DNA from: Lysobacteraceae bacterium NML91-0213
GTDB lineage: Bacteria; Pseudomonadota; Gammaproteobacteria; Xanthomonadales; Xanthomonadaceae
Direction of reading: 5' to 3'
Assembly (NCBI GenBank): GCA_002798175.1
Contig: NWQL01000006.1
Span: forward strand, 107,752-171,751
Length of the DNA stretch: 64,000 nucleotides
In this document: positions 26,112 through 36,825 of the stretch, piece by piece
How positions within the stretch are numbered: position 1 is the first letter of the stretch
How the letters are laid out: every line of letters begins with the position of its first letter
Position numbers and translations under genes: made by a program
Notes under the pieces: generated by a model
Databases searched by the model: none
Seen by the model: only the letters and a program-made list of their open reading frames with translations
What the model was told of the DNA's origin: nothing

Positions 26112-28619
26112 ATGACCTCTCGCCTGCATCGCCTTGCCGGCCCCCTGCTCTTGATCGCCCTGCTGGCAGTGCCGCCGCTGGCGGCTGCCCGCACCCCGGC
26201 CGCGGACGCTGCAAGCGCTGCCGATGCCGGCGGCTATCGCCTGCCGCCGCCCGAACTGCAGGTGCTGGTGGATGCGCCGCGTGCACCGCGGCTGTCGCTG
26301 TCGCCGCGTCGCGACCTTGCCGCCTACCTGCGCAGCCCGGCACTGCCCGGCATCGACGTCGTCGCCCAGCCCGAACTCAAGCTCGGTGGCCTGCGCATCC
26401 ATCCGCGCACCTATGCGGCCAGCCGCTTCTCGTTCGTCGACGACCTCTGGCTGCAGGTGATCGACGGTGGCGACGAACGCCGCATCGCCGGCCTGCCGCA
26501 ACCGCTGTCGCTGGACACGATGAGCTGGTCGCCCGACCAGCGCCATATCGCCTTCACCCGGGTGGATGCACGCGCCGGGCGCGTCGAACTGTGGATCGTG
26601 GACGTCGCCGCCGCGCGTGCGCGCCGCCTGATCGAGCAGCCGCTCAATACGGTGGTCGGTAACGGTTTCGAATGGTTGCCCGACAGCCAGGGGCTGCTGG
26701 TGCAGCTGCGTCCGCAGGGGCAGGGCGAGCCACCCGCCGACACCGGCATTCCCACCGGCCCGAATATCCAGGAAACCACCGGCGGCGGCGTGGTGCAGAG
26801 CCTGCGCACCTTCCAGGACCTGCTGCGCAATCCACACGACGAAGCGGTGTTCGCGCACTTCCTCACCACCCAGATCGCGCGGGTCGACCTGGGTGGCCGG
26901 GTGACCCCGGTCGGCGCGCCCGACCTGCACGTGGGCATGGCGGTCTCGCCCGATGGGCGGCATATCCTGCGCCAGCGCCTCGAGCGCCCGTTCTCGTACC
27001 TGGTGCCGTACTCGCGCTTCCCTCGGGTGATCGACGTGGTCGCACTCGACGGCAGCGTCGTGCACACCGTGGCCCGGCTGCCGCTGGTGGAAGGCCTGCC
27101 GAACGGCAATGACGCCGTGGCCACCGGCGTGCGCCGGATCAGCTGGCGTGCCGATGCACCGGCCACCCTGGTGTGGGCCGAGGCGCAGGATGGCGGCGAC
27201 CCGGCGGTGGCGACCGACGTGCGTGACCGCGTGTACATGCATGCCGCGCCATTCCGCGACGAGCCGCGTGTGCTCGCCGATCTGTCGATGCGCTATGCCG
27301 GTGCCGCGTGGGGCAATGGGGAACTGGCGCTGCTCAACGAGTACTGGTGGCGCACCCGCCAGATCCGTGAATGGCGCCTGGCGCCGGATGGCGTCCGCGC
27401 GCCGCAGCTCATCCGCGAAGGCTCCTACGAGGACCGCTACGCGGATCCCGGTGCGCCGGTCATGGTGCCCGATGCCAACGGCTTCTCGCGGCTGCTGGTG
27501 GGTGCCGACGGCAACAGCATCTACCGCATCGGCGAAGGTGCATCGCCGGAAGGCGATCGCCCGTTCCTCGACCGGCAGGACCTCGCCGACGGCGGCAGCG
27601 AGCGCCTGTTCCATTCGCACGCGCCGTGGTACGAGATGCCGCGCGCGCTGCTCGACGATGGTGCCACGCGCATTCTCACCACCCGCGAGTCGCCCACGGA
27701 GCCTGCGAACTTCTTCGTGCGCACGCTTGGCGGTAGCGACGCGCAGCCGGTCGCGCTGACCGCGTTCGAGCATCCCACCCCGCAGCTGCGCGACGTGGTC
27801 AAGGAGCAGATCCGCTATCGCCGCGATGACGGGGTCGAGCTCACCGGCACGCTGTACCTGCCGCCGGGTTACGACCCGGAGCGCGATGGCCCGCGGCCGC
27901 TGCTGATGTGGGCCTACCCGCAGGAGTTCAAGTCGGCCGATGCCGCCAGCCAGGTCACCGACTCCCCGTACCGCTTCAATACCGTGAGCTACTGGGGCCC
28001 GCTGGCCTACCTGGCCACCGGCTACGTGGTGCTGGACGATCCGGCGATGCCGATCGTGGGCGAGGGCGATGCCGAGCCCAATGACACCTACGTCGAGCAG
28101 CTGGTCGCCAGCGCGCAGGCCGCGGTGGACGAAGTGGTGCGCCGTGGCGTCGCCGACCGCGACCGCATCGCCGTGGGCGGGCACTCCTACGGCGCGTTCA
28201 TGACCGCCAACCTGCTGGCGCATTCGGACCTGTTCCGCGCCGGCATCGCCCGCAGCGGCGCCTACAACCGCTCGCTCACGCCGTTCGGGTTCCAGGCCGA
28301 GGAGCGCAACTACTGGCAGGCGCAGGACACCTACCAGCAGATGTCGCCGTTCAACCATGCCGACAGCATCCGCGAGCCGATCCTGCTGATCCACGGCGAG
28401 GAGGACAACAACTCGGGCACCTTCCCCATGCAGAGCGAGCGCATGTACGCGGCGATCAAGGGCCTGGGCGGTACCAGCCGGCTGGTGATGCTGCCGCGCG
28501 AGTCGCATGGCTACCGCGCACGCGAGTCGATCCTGCACATGCTGCACGAGACCCAGCAGTGGCTGGAGACGCACGTGCGCAACGCACCGCCGCGCGCGCA
28601 GGAGGCCGCTGCGCGCTGA
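26112..28619 (+). CDS. Secreted S9-family serine peptidase (prolyl oligopeptidase/glutamyl endopeptidase-like)
   Basis: 835 residues. Residues 1-26 form a signal peptide ending AAA-R. The first ~550 residues form the beta-propeller type N-terminal domain; the C-terminal alpha/beta-hydrolase domain has the nucleophile GGHSYGAF (Ser near 697), the aspartate in LLIHGEEDNN and the histidine in PRESHGYR. The absence of the classical prolyl-oligopeptidase GGSNGG box and the presence of GGHSYG point to the S9C/S9D groups (acylaminoacyl peptidase or glutamyl endopeptidase-like). Periplasmic or secreted; it probably cleaves peptides for nutrition. Monocistronic, divergent from ahcY. Confidence 0.9.
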   Translation: MTSRLHRLAGPLLLIALLAVPPLAAARTPAADAASAADAGGYRLPPPELQVLVDAPRAPRLSLSPRRDLAAYLRSPALPGIDVVAQPELKLGGLRIHPRTYAASRFSFVDDLWLQVIDGGDERRIAGLPQPLSLDTMSWSPDQRHIAFTRVDARAGRVELWIVDVAAARARRLIEQPLNTVVGNGFEWLPDSQGLLVQLRPQGQGEPPADTGIPTGPNIQETTGGGVVQSLRTFQDLLRNPHDEAVFAHFLTTQIARVDLGGRVTPVGAPDLHVGMAVSPDGRHILRQRLERPFSYLVPYSRFPRVIDVVALDGSVVHTVARLPLVEGLPNGNDAVATGVRRISWRADAPATLVWAEAQDGGDPAVATDVRDRVYMHAAPFRDEPRVLADLSMRYAGAAWGNGELALLNEYWWRTRQIREWRLAPDGVRAPQLIREGSYEDRYADPGAPVMVPDANGFSRLLVGADGNSIYRIGEGASPEGDRPFLDRQDLADGGSERLFHSHAPWYEMPRALLDDGATRILTTRESPTEPANFFVRTLGGSDAQPVALTAFEHPTPQLRDVVKEQIRYRRDDGVELTGTLYLPPGYDPERDGPRPLLMWAYPQEFKSADAASQVTDSPYRFNTVSYWGPLAYLATGYVVLDDPAMPIVGEGDAEPNDTYVEQLVASAQAAVDEVVRRGVADRDRIAVGGHSYGAFMTANLLAHSDLFRAGIARSGAYNRSLTPFGFQAEERNYWQAQDTYQQMSPFNHADSIREPILLIHGEEDNNSGTFPMQSERMYAAIKGLGGTSRLVMLPRESHGYRARESILHMLHETQQWLETHVRNAPPRAQEAAAR

Positions 28620-28685
28620 ACCCGGCAGTTCGCACCCGAGGCGCTCCCGTCGGGGCGCGAGAGCAGCGATCCACCACCGATGCCG

Positions 28686-28790
28686 CCGTCTCCCGCGTGC
28701 GGCAAATGGGGCGCGCAGCGCCTGGAGCGATTACAACCGGGGCCCTTCTCCCGCGTGCGGGAGAAGGGGGCGTGCAGCGCCGGAGGCGGC
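28686..28790. repeat. Two degenerate REP-like palindromic units
   Basis: TCTCCCGCGTGCGG occurs at 28689-28702 and again at 28747-28760, and GGCGYGCAGCGCC at about 28710-28722 and 28769-28781, so a unit of about 40 bp is repeated with a 58-bp offset. The second copy forms a perfect hairpin (28743-28753 with 28758-28768, loop CGTG). Similar CTTCTCCCGC...GCGGGAGAAGG elements are scattered through Xanthomonadaceae genomes. It may also act as a terminator for the S9 gene. Confidence 0.6.
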
Positions 28791-28904
28791 GGCGCATGCG
28801 CCGACGGCCGTGCCGCCTGCCAGCCCTAGGGTCATCCCCAGCTGCCTCGCACGGACCCGCGTCGGACACTTGCGCACATCCATTCCGATCGCCGGAGTTC
28901 CACG

Positions 28905-30617
28905 ATGGTGCACATGATCCACGACGGTGGCGGCGCCTATGTCCCACCGCCGCCACCGCCCGCCGAACGCACCCAGCCGGTGCAGCACCGTGCCACCGGC
29001 AGCGACACCCTGCAGTCGCTGGCCGAGCAGTACGCGGTGAGCCCGCAGGCGATCCGGGCGGCCAACCCGCAGTTGGGGCAGAGCGGCAACATCGTTCGTG
29101 GCGACATGCTCGAGATCCCGCCGCCGCCGCAGAGCGTGAGCGGCGACATCGACGCCGGCAGCGCCACGCACTCGACTACCGACGTCAAGGTGACGCTCAA
29201 GAACGACGACGGCTCGATCACCTGGAAGCCGGACAGCCTGGCGGTGAAGCTGACCGACAAGCAGAAGACCGAACTCGACAACAGCCGCCCCGAAGGCAGC
29301 AACCGCAGGGACACCGCCGGCTTTTCGGTGAGCGTCTCCGAAGAGGCGTCGGTGACCCTCACCGAAAGCCACAGCGACACCCATTCGAGCTTCACCGTCG
29401 CCACCCAGATGCAGGTTGGCATCTCCGGCGAGGTCAGCGCCGGCGGCGGCAAGGGTGGGCTGGACGTCAGTGGCGGGATCACCACCGGCATCGAGGCGAA
29501 ATACAAGGTCTCGCTGCCCGGCGAGGCGACGGTGGAGCAGGCCGCGCAGGTCAATCCGTTCGACCCGACCACCATCCCGGTCGGCGGCAGTGTGACGCTC
29601 AATGGCAGCGACTACGTCAATACCTCATTCGACGCGTCGTTCCGCTACCTCGGCACGCAGACCAAGGTCAACGACGCGGTCGGCACCAGCTACGTCGTCG
29701 AGCGCGTCGACGAGAACACCGTGCGCGTGACCGCCGGGCCCACCGAGACCATCAATGCCTTCAACGGCGTCGGGCTGTCGGTCGGCGACATCAAGGTCAT
29801 GGCGGGGCGCGAGGACCAGCTGCACGGCGCCACCCTGCAGACCGCGGAGTTCGACATCACCACGCCGGACGGCCAGGCCGCGCTGCAGCACTTCAACGCC
29901 ACCGGCCAGGTTGCGCACGAGACCGCGGGCGTCGACAACGTGGCCACGATCGAGCGCGTCGACTTTTCCTCGCAGACCCAGCTGCGCGCCGAATTCGGCA
30001 AGCACGTCGACGTCACCCTGGGTGGCCAGGCCAATACCGGCAGCTCGGTCAAGATCACCTACCCCGACGGCTCGTATTCGCTCACCACCGACCTCGGCTA
30101 CGGCGGCAACGTGCCGCTGACCATCGAGCAGCGTTTCGATGCCGACGGCCACGAGCTGCCGGGCGAGCGCAGCTATACCTTCGAGGTGAACACCGACCGC
30201 CCGGCCTACGGCTGGTTCGATCGTTTCATGGGCGCCAACGAGGCATCCGAGGAGCAGTCGATGGCCAACCTCCTCAACGCCGCCCTGACCGGATCGGTCG
30301 ACGGTAGCGGGCCGGTGCAGGCGGCCGACACGGTCACCCTGACCTTCAGCGAGTCGCAGATGCAGGCGCTGATGGAGCAGACGCAGACCACCGTCGATGC
30401 ATCCGACGTCGGCGGCGGCGAAGCGGACCTGCGGGTGATGCTGGGCGACGACGCCTATTCGCCGACGCCGACCGACTTCGCCATCTCGCTGGCGCGCAAC
30501 CTCAACAGTGAGCCCTACGGCTTCATCGACAAGCTGTGGCGCATCTCCTCGGGTGCGGACGGTGACAACGCCAATAACCGTTACGAGCGCATCGACGTCG
30601 AGGTCGGCACGTCCTGA
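28905..30617 (+). CDS. LysM-domain protein of unknown function, no signal peptide
   Basis: 570 residues. After a proline run at about 10-17, a LysM-like peptidoglycan-binding motif lies at about 28-72 (GSDTLQSLAEQYAVSP, IRAANPQL, VRGDMLEIPP). The remaining ~490 residues are acidic, rich in Thr, Ser, Gly and Val, and have regular alternation consistent with beta-rich structure; no enzyme motif is visible. There is no signal peptide or membrane segment. LysM without a Sec signal occurs in some secretion-system cargo of Xanthomonadaceae, but there are no secretion or immunity genes next to this one, so that is speculation. It is flanked by REP-like units and a strong bidirectional terminator, hence monocistronic. 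Confidence 0.7.
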   Translation: MVHMIHDGGGAYVPPPPPPAERTQPVQHRATGSDTLQSLAEQYAVSPQAIRAANPQLGQSGNIVRGDMLEIPPPPQSVSGDIDAGSATHSTTDVKVTLKNDDGSITWKPDSLAVKLTDKQKTELDNSRPEGSNRRDTAGFSVSVSEEASVTLTESHSDTHSSFTVATQMQVGISGEVSAGGGKGGLDVSGGITTGIEAKYKVSLPGEATVEQAAQVNPFDPTTIPVGGSVTLNGSDYVNTSFDASFRYLGTQTKVNDAVGTSYVVERVDENTVRVTAGPTETINAFNGVGLSVGDIKVMAGREDQLHGATLQTAEFDITTPDGQAALQHFNATGQVAHETAGVDNVATIERVDFSSQTQLRAEFGKHVDVTLGGQANTGSSVKITYPDGSYSLTTDLGYGGNVPLTIEQRFDADGHELPGERSYTFEVNTDRPAYGWFDRFMGANEASEEQSMANLLNAALTGSVDGSGPVQAADTVTLTFSESQMQALMEQTQTTVDASDVGGGEADLRVMLGDDAYSPTPTDFAISLARNLNSEPYGFIDKLWRISSGADGDNANNRYERIDVEVGTS

Positions 30618-30639
30618 CCACCGCGCCACGACCGGAAAC

Positions 30640-30667
30640 GAAAAGGGCCGCTTGCGCGGCCCTTTTC
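30640..30667. terminator. Bidirectional terminator between the LysM gene and metK
   Basis: 12-bp perfect stem GAAAAGGGCCGC (30640-30651) / GCGGCCCTTTTC (30656-30667) with loop TTGC. The stem itself gives a T-run in each direction, so it serves both convergent genes. Confidence 0.85.
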
Positions 30668-30687
30668 ATGTGCAACGGTCTAGCGGT

Positions 30688-31914
<1,227 letters not shown>

Positions 31915-32041
31915 CGGCAATATCCTTGTATTCGGATGAAAAGATGGCCGCGGATGATACAGGTCCACGCGCCCGCACGCATGTTCGCCGGTGCCGCGTT
32001 GCGCCTTGGTTAAACTGGCTGGCCGCTGCAGGAGAACCGCC

Positions 32042-32785
32042 ATGATCCCCACGCCCGAAACATCGCCGTTCGGCGACGACGACCTCGCCAGGCTCGAAGC
32101 GCTGCTCTACGACCATGCCGGCGACGGCGACGGCGTGCCGCTGGAAGCCGTTGACGGCCTGTTTTCAGCGCTGATCGTGGGCCCGGAACCGGTGCAGCCG
32201 GACGAGGCGCTGCCCCAGGTGCTGGGCGATGGGGACGCGGCGCCGGAGCTGGTCGAGCTGCTGCGCAAGCTGTGGGACCACATCACCTGGCGCATCCGCC
32301 AGCCGCTGCCGGTGGACGACGATGCCGATGCCGCCTACGAGCTGATGCCGTTCGTCGGGCTGCCGGAGGTGGAGGAGGGCGAGGACGACGACATCGACGC
32401 GATCCCGCGCGACTTCCCGGTCGGCGCGCTGTGGGCGGCCGGCTTCCTGCAGGGCATGTCGCTGCGCGCGGATGCCTGGACGAAGTGGATGGATGCCGAT
32501 GCGGACCTCGCGCTCGACATCCAGGACCTGATGCGGATGTCGGTTGCGACGCCGGAACACGCCGCTGAAATGGAGCTCGATGCCGACGACCTGCTCGACT
32601 TCGATGACCGCTGGGGCCTGCTCGCCTCGGTGCCGGCGCTGCTGCAGGACCTCGACCTGATGCGCTTCGAGGCGCAGCGCCCGCGCGAGCCGATCCGCCG
32701 CGACGCGCTGCCGGGCCGCAATGACCCCTGCCCGTGCGGCAGTGGCCAGAAGTGGAAGAAGTGCTGCGGCAGCACGGTGCACTGA
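32042..32785 (+). CDS. YecA/UPF0149-family protein with C-terminal SEC-C zinc motif
   Basis: 247 residues. The N-terminal 200 residues are acidic and helical in the manner of UPF0149 (YgfB/YecA) proteins, with the motifs [18 protein letters not shown] and [15 protein letters not shown]. The C-terminus [19 protein letters not shown] is a SEC-C motif, a zinc-binding module also found at the end of SecA that binds ribosomes or client proteins. YecA-type proteins interact with ribosomes in E. coli; a quality-control or secretion role is an inference. TAAACT at 32011-32016 may be its -10 box, with GGAG before the ATG. Confidence 0.85.
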   Translation: MIPTPETSPFGDDDLARLEALLYDHAGDGDGVPLEAVDGLFSALIVGPEPVQPDEALPQVLGDGDAAPELVELLRKLWDHITWRIRQPLPVDDDADAAYELMPFVGLPEVEEGEDDDIDAIPRDFPVGALWAAGFLQGMSLRADAWTKWMDADADLALDIQDLMRMSVATPEHAAEMELDADDLLDFDDRWGLLASVPALLQDLDLMRFEAQRPREPIRRDALPGRNDPCPCGSGQKWKKCCGSTVH

Positions 32786-32791
32786 CCGGGC

Positions 32792-33847
32792 ATGGATTCG
32801 CTGACCCAGATCCTCCTGGGCGCGTCGGTCGCCGCGGCCGTCGTGCCCGCACGCCACCGCCGCGCGGCGATGGGCGCAGGCGCCGTGCTCGGCACGTTGC
32901 CCGATCTCGACGCGCTGCCGCTGTGGCTGCTGACCGACGATCCGGTGGCGCAGATGACGCTGCACCGGGGCCTGTCGCACTCGCTGTTCGTGCTGCCGCT
33001 GGTGGCCTGGGCGCTATGGGCGTGGTTCCGGCGTCGCGGCGGGCGCGTGGCCGAAGCCCCACGGCAATGGTTCTGGGCGTTCCAGCTGGCGCTGGTGACC
33101 CATCCGCTGCTGGATGCATTCACCGTCTATGGCACCCAGCTGCTGTGGCCACTGCCGACACCGCCGGTGATGTGGTCGAGCCTGTTCATCATCGACCCGG
33201 CCTACACCGTGTGGCTGCTGGTCGGCGTGCTGGTGGCGCTGTGGGCCGGTGCAAAGCCGGTCGCGCGCACCGCGCTGGTCGCGGGGCTGGCGTTGAGCAC
33301 CCTCTACATCGGCTGGTCGCTGCTGGCCAAGGCGATGGTGGAGCGCGAAGCGACGCGCACGCTGGCGGCGATGGGGCTGGCCGAGGCCCCGCGCTTCTCG
33401 GTACCGATGCCGCTCAACACCCTGCTGTGGCGGGTGGTGGTGATGACCCCTGACGGCTATCTCGAAGGCGAGCGCTCGGTGGTGGCCGATCGTGGACCGA
33501 TCCGGTTCCGCGCACACGGGTCGGACATGGAGGCGCTGGCCGCCACGCGGGACCTGCCGGTGGTGCAGCGTCTGGCGTGGTTCAACCACGGCTTCATGCG
33601 CGCCCGGGTGCGCGACGGCACTCTGGTGCTCAGCGACCTGCGCATGGGCCTCGAACCGGGCTATTTCTTCAACTTCGCGGTGGCCCGCCGCGATGGCGAC
33701 GGCCAGTGGCAGGCACTCGAACCGCCGCGGCAGCTGCCTGGCGACGCCGGCCGTGGCGAGCAGCTGGCGGGATTGTGGCAGCGCATCTGGCAGCAGCCCG
33801 CGGCGCACCTGCCTGCAGCCGCGCAGCCGGCCGCCGGTGCTCAGTAG
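32792..33847 (+). CDS. YdjM/YbcI-family membrane-bound metal-dependent hydrolase-like protein
   Basis: 351 residues starting MDSLTQILLGASVAAAVVP, the standard start of this family. Conserved acidic and His residues occur in GTLPDLDALPLWL, LHRGLSHSLFVLP and THPLLDAFTVYGTQ, consistent with a metal site, and there are about six hydrophobic segments in the first 200 residues, then a soluble C-terminal domain. It follows the SEC-C protein by 6 bp and likely shares its transcript. The 3' end overlaps the convergent methyltransferase gene by 7 bp. Function is not established for the family. Confidence 0.82.
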   Translation: MDSLTQILLGASVAAAVVPARHRRAAMGAGAVLGTLPDLDALPLWLLTDDPVAQMTLHRGLSHSLFVLPLVAWALWAWFRRRGGRVAEAPRQWFWAFQLALVTHPLLDAFTVYGTQLLWPLPTPPVMWSSLFIIDPAYTVWLLVGVLVALWAGAKPVARTALVAGLALSTLYIGWSLLAKAMVEREATRTLAAMGLAEAPRFSVPMPLNTLLWRVVVMTPDGYLEGERSVVADRGPIRFRAHGSDMEALAATRDLPVVQRLAWFNHGFMRARVRDGTLVLSDLRMGLEPGYFFNFAVARRDGDGQWQALEPPRQLPGDAGRGEQLAGLWQRIWQQPAAHLPAAAQPAAGAQ

Positions 33848-34674
33848 ACCGTCGCGCGCGCCTGCATGAAGGCGTAGAAGAACACCGCGTCGGGATCGGT
33901 CTGCACCTGGGCGATCTCGCGACGCATGCCGTCGACGATCTCCGTGGTGACGCAGCCGGCCTCGATCAGCTGGTCGGCCGCCGACAGCAGCAGTTCCTCC
34001 CAGAACGCGATCATGGTCTTGCGCAATGCCGGTTCGCGGTTGTCGAAATGGAAGGTCTTGACCTCGGTGGAGACGTCGCGGAAACCGCCGGCCAGCAACA
34101 GGTTGCCGAGCTTGGCGCCGATGAAGGGATCGCCGCCGCTGTCGTACTGGAAATCGTTGAAGGCCATCCAGTAGCGCCAGACGTTGGGCGAGTACGGATC
34201 GAGCACGAACGAGGCGTTCATCACCTCGGTGACATAGACCGGCGCACCCGGCGCCAGCACCCGGCGTACTTCGCTGAGCACGCGCGCCGGCTTCGGCACG
34301 TGTTCGAGCACCCAGCACAGGTAGGCGGCATCGAAGCTGCGCGCGTCGAACGGGAGGTCGGAGGCATCGGCCTGCTGCAAGTCGTAGCGGCCGGCGAGCC
34401 ACGGCAGCTGGCCGAGGCGGTCGCGTGCGGCCGCGAGTTGCGCGGTGCTGAGGTCGACCCCGGTCACGTGCAGGTCGGGGAAGCGGCGCAGCAGGATCTC
34501 GGTCTGTGCGCCCACCCCGCTGCCGACTTCCAGCAGCCGCTTCGCGCCCGGATAGTCGATGTTGCGGAAGATCGTCGACTCCGCCAGGCGCGCCTGGCGC
34601 ACCAGGCGCGCCTGTTCGGTCGGCGAGAAGCCGTGCAGATACGGGAAGTCGATGCCGGGAGGAAGGTCGATCAT
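33841..34674 (-). CDS. Class I SAM-dependent methyltransferase
   Basis: 277 residues. The SAM motif I is LLEVGSGVGAQT at about 47-58, motif II VTGVDLS, and the post-motif CWVLEHVPKPARVLSEVRRVL is typical of UbiE/Met11-type class I enzymes. Both small-molecule and lipid acceptors are possible. No partner gene is adjacent to narrow it down, and DusB upstream on the same strand is separated by 119 bp. The stop falls within the 3' end of the convergent YdjM-like gene. Confidence 0.85.
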   Translation of the reverse strand: MIDLPPGIDFPYLHGFSPTEQARLVRQARLAESTIFRNIDYPGAKRLLEVGSGVGAQTEILLRRFPDLHVTGVDLSTAQLAAARDRLGQLPWLAGRYDLQQADASDLPFDARSFDAAYLCWVLEHVPKPARVLSEVRRVLAPGAPVYVTEVMNASFVLDPYSPNVWRYWMAFNDFQYDSGGDPFIGAKLGNLLLAGGFRDVSTEVKTFHFDNREPALRKTMIAFWEELLLSAADQLIEAGCVTTEIVDGMRREIAQVQTDPDAVFFYAFMQARATVY

Positions 34675-34793
34675 GGGCGCGGCGTGTCAGTAAGGGCAGG
34701 CCGCATTCTAGGAAGCCGGCGGTGTGCGCGCTGCGTCCGATCCGCAACACTGTGGCGCGTCGGCATGCCGGGGCCGCGCCCGCGCCGCAGGGC

Positions 34794-35807
34794 TCAGGCC
34801 GCGCTCGCCCACTCCGGCGTGACCCCGGCGATCAGCGCGTCGAAATAGTCGCGGGTCAGCGCCAGCTGGGCCTGCGCGGTCTCGGCACGGTTGACCACGG
34901 CGCGGAACGCCGCGCGCTCTTCCGCGGAGTGTTCGGGGCGATCCTTCGCATACCAGCCCAGGTGCTTGCGCGCGATTCGCACGCCGCTCTGCTCGCCATA
35001 GAACGTGTGCAGGGCCTCGAGGTGGGCGAGCAGCACGTCGCGCACTTCCGCCAGCGTCGGCGACGGCAGGTGTTCGCCGGTGGCGAGGAAATGCGCGATC
35101 TCGCGGAAGATCCACGGACGTCCCTGTGCGGCGCGGCCCACCATCACCGCGTCGGCGCCGCTGTGGCGCAGCACCATGGCGGCGCGTTCGGGCGAGTCGA
35201 TGTCGCCGTTGGCGATCACCGGGATCGACAGCCGTGCCTTGATCGCGGCGATGGTGTCGTATTCGGCCTGGCCGGTGTACTGCTGGTCGCGGGTACGACC
35301 GTGGATGGCCAGCGCGGCGATGCCGGCATCCTCGGCGATGCGCGCGATCACCGGCGCATTGCGATGCAGGGCATCCCAGCCGGTGCGGATCTTCAGCGTC
35401 ACCGGCACGTCCACCGCGTTGACCACGGCCTCGAGGATCCGCGCCACCAGCGCCTCGTCGCGCATCAGCGCCGAGCCCGCCCAGGCGTTGCAGACCTTCT
35501 TGGCCGGGCAGCCCATGTTGATGTCGATGATCTGCGCGCCGTGGTCGACGTTGTGGCGCGCGGCCTCGGCCATCACGTCGGGCTCGGTGCCGGCGATCTG
35601 CACCGAGACCGGATCGGGTTCGCCGACATGGTCCATGCGGTGCACCGACTTGCGCGTATTCCAGAAGCGCGGGTCGCTGGTGGTCATTTCCGACACCGCA
35701 AGCCCGGCGCCCAGCCGCTTGCAGAGCTGGCGGAACGGCTTGTCGGTGACCCCGGCCATCGGGGCCAGGATCACGCGGGGTTCGATGCGGTGGGGGCCGA
35801 TCTGCAT
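34794..35807 (-). CDS. dusB: tRNA-dihydrouridine synthase B
   Basis: 337 residues, starting [26 protein letters not shown]. The catalytic cysteine lies in [10 protein letters not shown], followed by WAGSALM; FMN-binding GDIDSPERA and [13 protein letters not shown] are intact. It reduces specific D-loop uridines in tRNA with NADPH. The family often has fis immediately downstream; no fis is visible here. It lies 48 bp downstream of rbsK, so nupC-rbsK-dusB may be one transcript. Confidence 0.95.
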   Translation of the reverse strand: MQIGPHRIEPRVILAPMAGVTDKPFRQLCKRLGAGLAVSEMTTSDPRFWNTRKSVHRMDHVGEPDPVSVQIAGTEPDVMAEAARHNVDHGAQIIDINMGCPAKKVCNAWAGSALMRDEALVARILEAVVNAVDVPVTLKIRTGWDALHRNAPVIARIAEDAGIAALAIHGRTRDQQYTGQAEYDTIAAIKARLSIPVIANGDIDSPERAAMVLRHSGADAVMVGRAAQGRPWIFREIAHFLATGEHLPSPTLAEVRDVLLAHLEALHTFYGEQSGVRIARKHLGWYAKDRPEHSAEERAAFRAVVNRAETAQAQLALTRDYFDALIAGVTPEWASAA

Positions 35808-35855
35808 GGCGGCATTGTAGGCGCTGCTGCCGGCGCGCCCGGCACGTAGCGCGGG

Positions 35856-36818
35856 TCAGGCGTCGGCGCGCAGCCGCGGCATCGCCAGGGCGGCACCGGG
35901 GGCCTCGGTCGAGGCGGCGGCATAACGGCTGGCGAAGCGCAGCTGCGTGCCGAAGCCGCGTTGCGGCTGCAGGGCGATGGCCGCGGCAAGCGCGCCGTTG
36001 AAGGCATCGCCGGCGCCGGTGGTGTCGACCACCCGCGCCGGGTGCGCCTGGATCCGCGCACAGGCCGCGGCATCGCCGAAGCGCGTCGGCTCGGCATGCG
36101 AGACGAAGCAGCCGGCGCCACCCAGGGTGACGACCACCGTGCCGCGTGGCAGCAGCGCGCGACACAGCGCGTGCAGTGCGCCATCGTCGAGCGCGGCCAC
36201 CGCCTCGTCGGCGATCACGGCGTGGCCGTGGGCGGCCAGCAGCGCGGCGAATTCGCTTTCGTTGGGCGTCAGCAGGTCGCAGCAGGCCAGCAGCTCCGCA
36301 TCCACCACGGCATCCGCGGGGGCCGGGTTGAGCATGGCCAGCGCACCCGCGCGGCGTGCCTGCGCGAGTGCGGCCAGGACCGCCGCGCGCGGTGATTCCA
36401 GCTGCGCCAGCACCACCGCGGCGCCGGCAAGTGCATGGGCCTGACCCTCGACGAACAGCGCATCGAGCGCGGCGTTGGCACCGGGGCCGATCACGATCGA
36501 GTTGCGGCCGGCATCGTCGGTGTAGATGCCCGCGGTGCCGGTCGGCGCCGTGCTGGCCTGCGCGTGCAGGTCGATGCCGTCGGCGGCGGCGAGCTCGCGC
36601 GCGAGCGCGCCGCCGGCGTCATCGCCCAATGCGCAAACGAAACGCACCTCGGCGCCGGCACGGCGGGCGGCGATCGCCTGGTTGAAGCCCTTGCCGCCCG
36701 GCCCGGTGCTGTACGTGCCGGCCAGGGTTTCGCCCGGCCGCGCCAGGCGCGTGGCGCGCCACACATGGTCGACGTTGAACGACCCGACGACGACGACGCC
36801 AGCGCGTACCCCTGCCAT
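35856..36818 (-). CDS. rbsK: Ribokinase (PfkB family)
   Basis: 320 residues. The PfkB signatures are present: GPGGKGFNQAIAARRAGA near 37-54 and DTTGAGDAFNGALAAA in the C-terminal half, where the Asp is the catalytic base. The dipeptide pattern in the lid region (SFNVDHVW) fits ribokinases. It phosphorylates ribose to ribose-5-P; with a nucleoside transporter 7 bp upstream, salvage of ribose from imported nucleosides is the natural reading. Fructokinase-like substrates cannot be excluded from sequence. Confidence 0.9.
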   Translation of the reverse strand: MAGVRAGVVVVGSFNVDHVWRATRLARPGETLAGTYSTGPGGKGFNQAIAARRAGAEVRFVCALGDDAGGALARELAAADGIDLHAQASTAPTGTAGIYTDDAGRNSIVIGPGANAALDALFVEGQAHALAGAAVVLAQLESPRAAVLAALAQARRAGALAMLNPAPADAVVDAELLACCDLLTPNESEFAALLAAHGHAVIADEAVAALDDGALHALCRALLPRGTVVVTLGGAGCFVSHAEPTRFGDAAACARIQAHPARVVDTTGAGDAFNGALAAAIALQPQRGFGTQLRFASRYAAASTEAPGAALAMPRLRADA

Positions 36819-36825
36819 GCCGGCC

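Noticed and set aside
26079-28574. 831-codon open frame on minus
   Set aside because: Shadow of the S9 peptidase gene on plus.
31915-32041. SAM riboswitch ahead of metK
   Set aside because: The leader is short and lacks SAM aptamer motifs.
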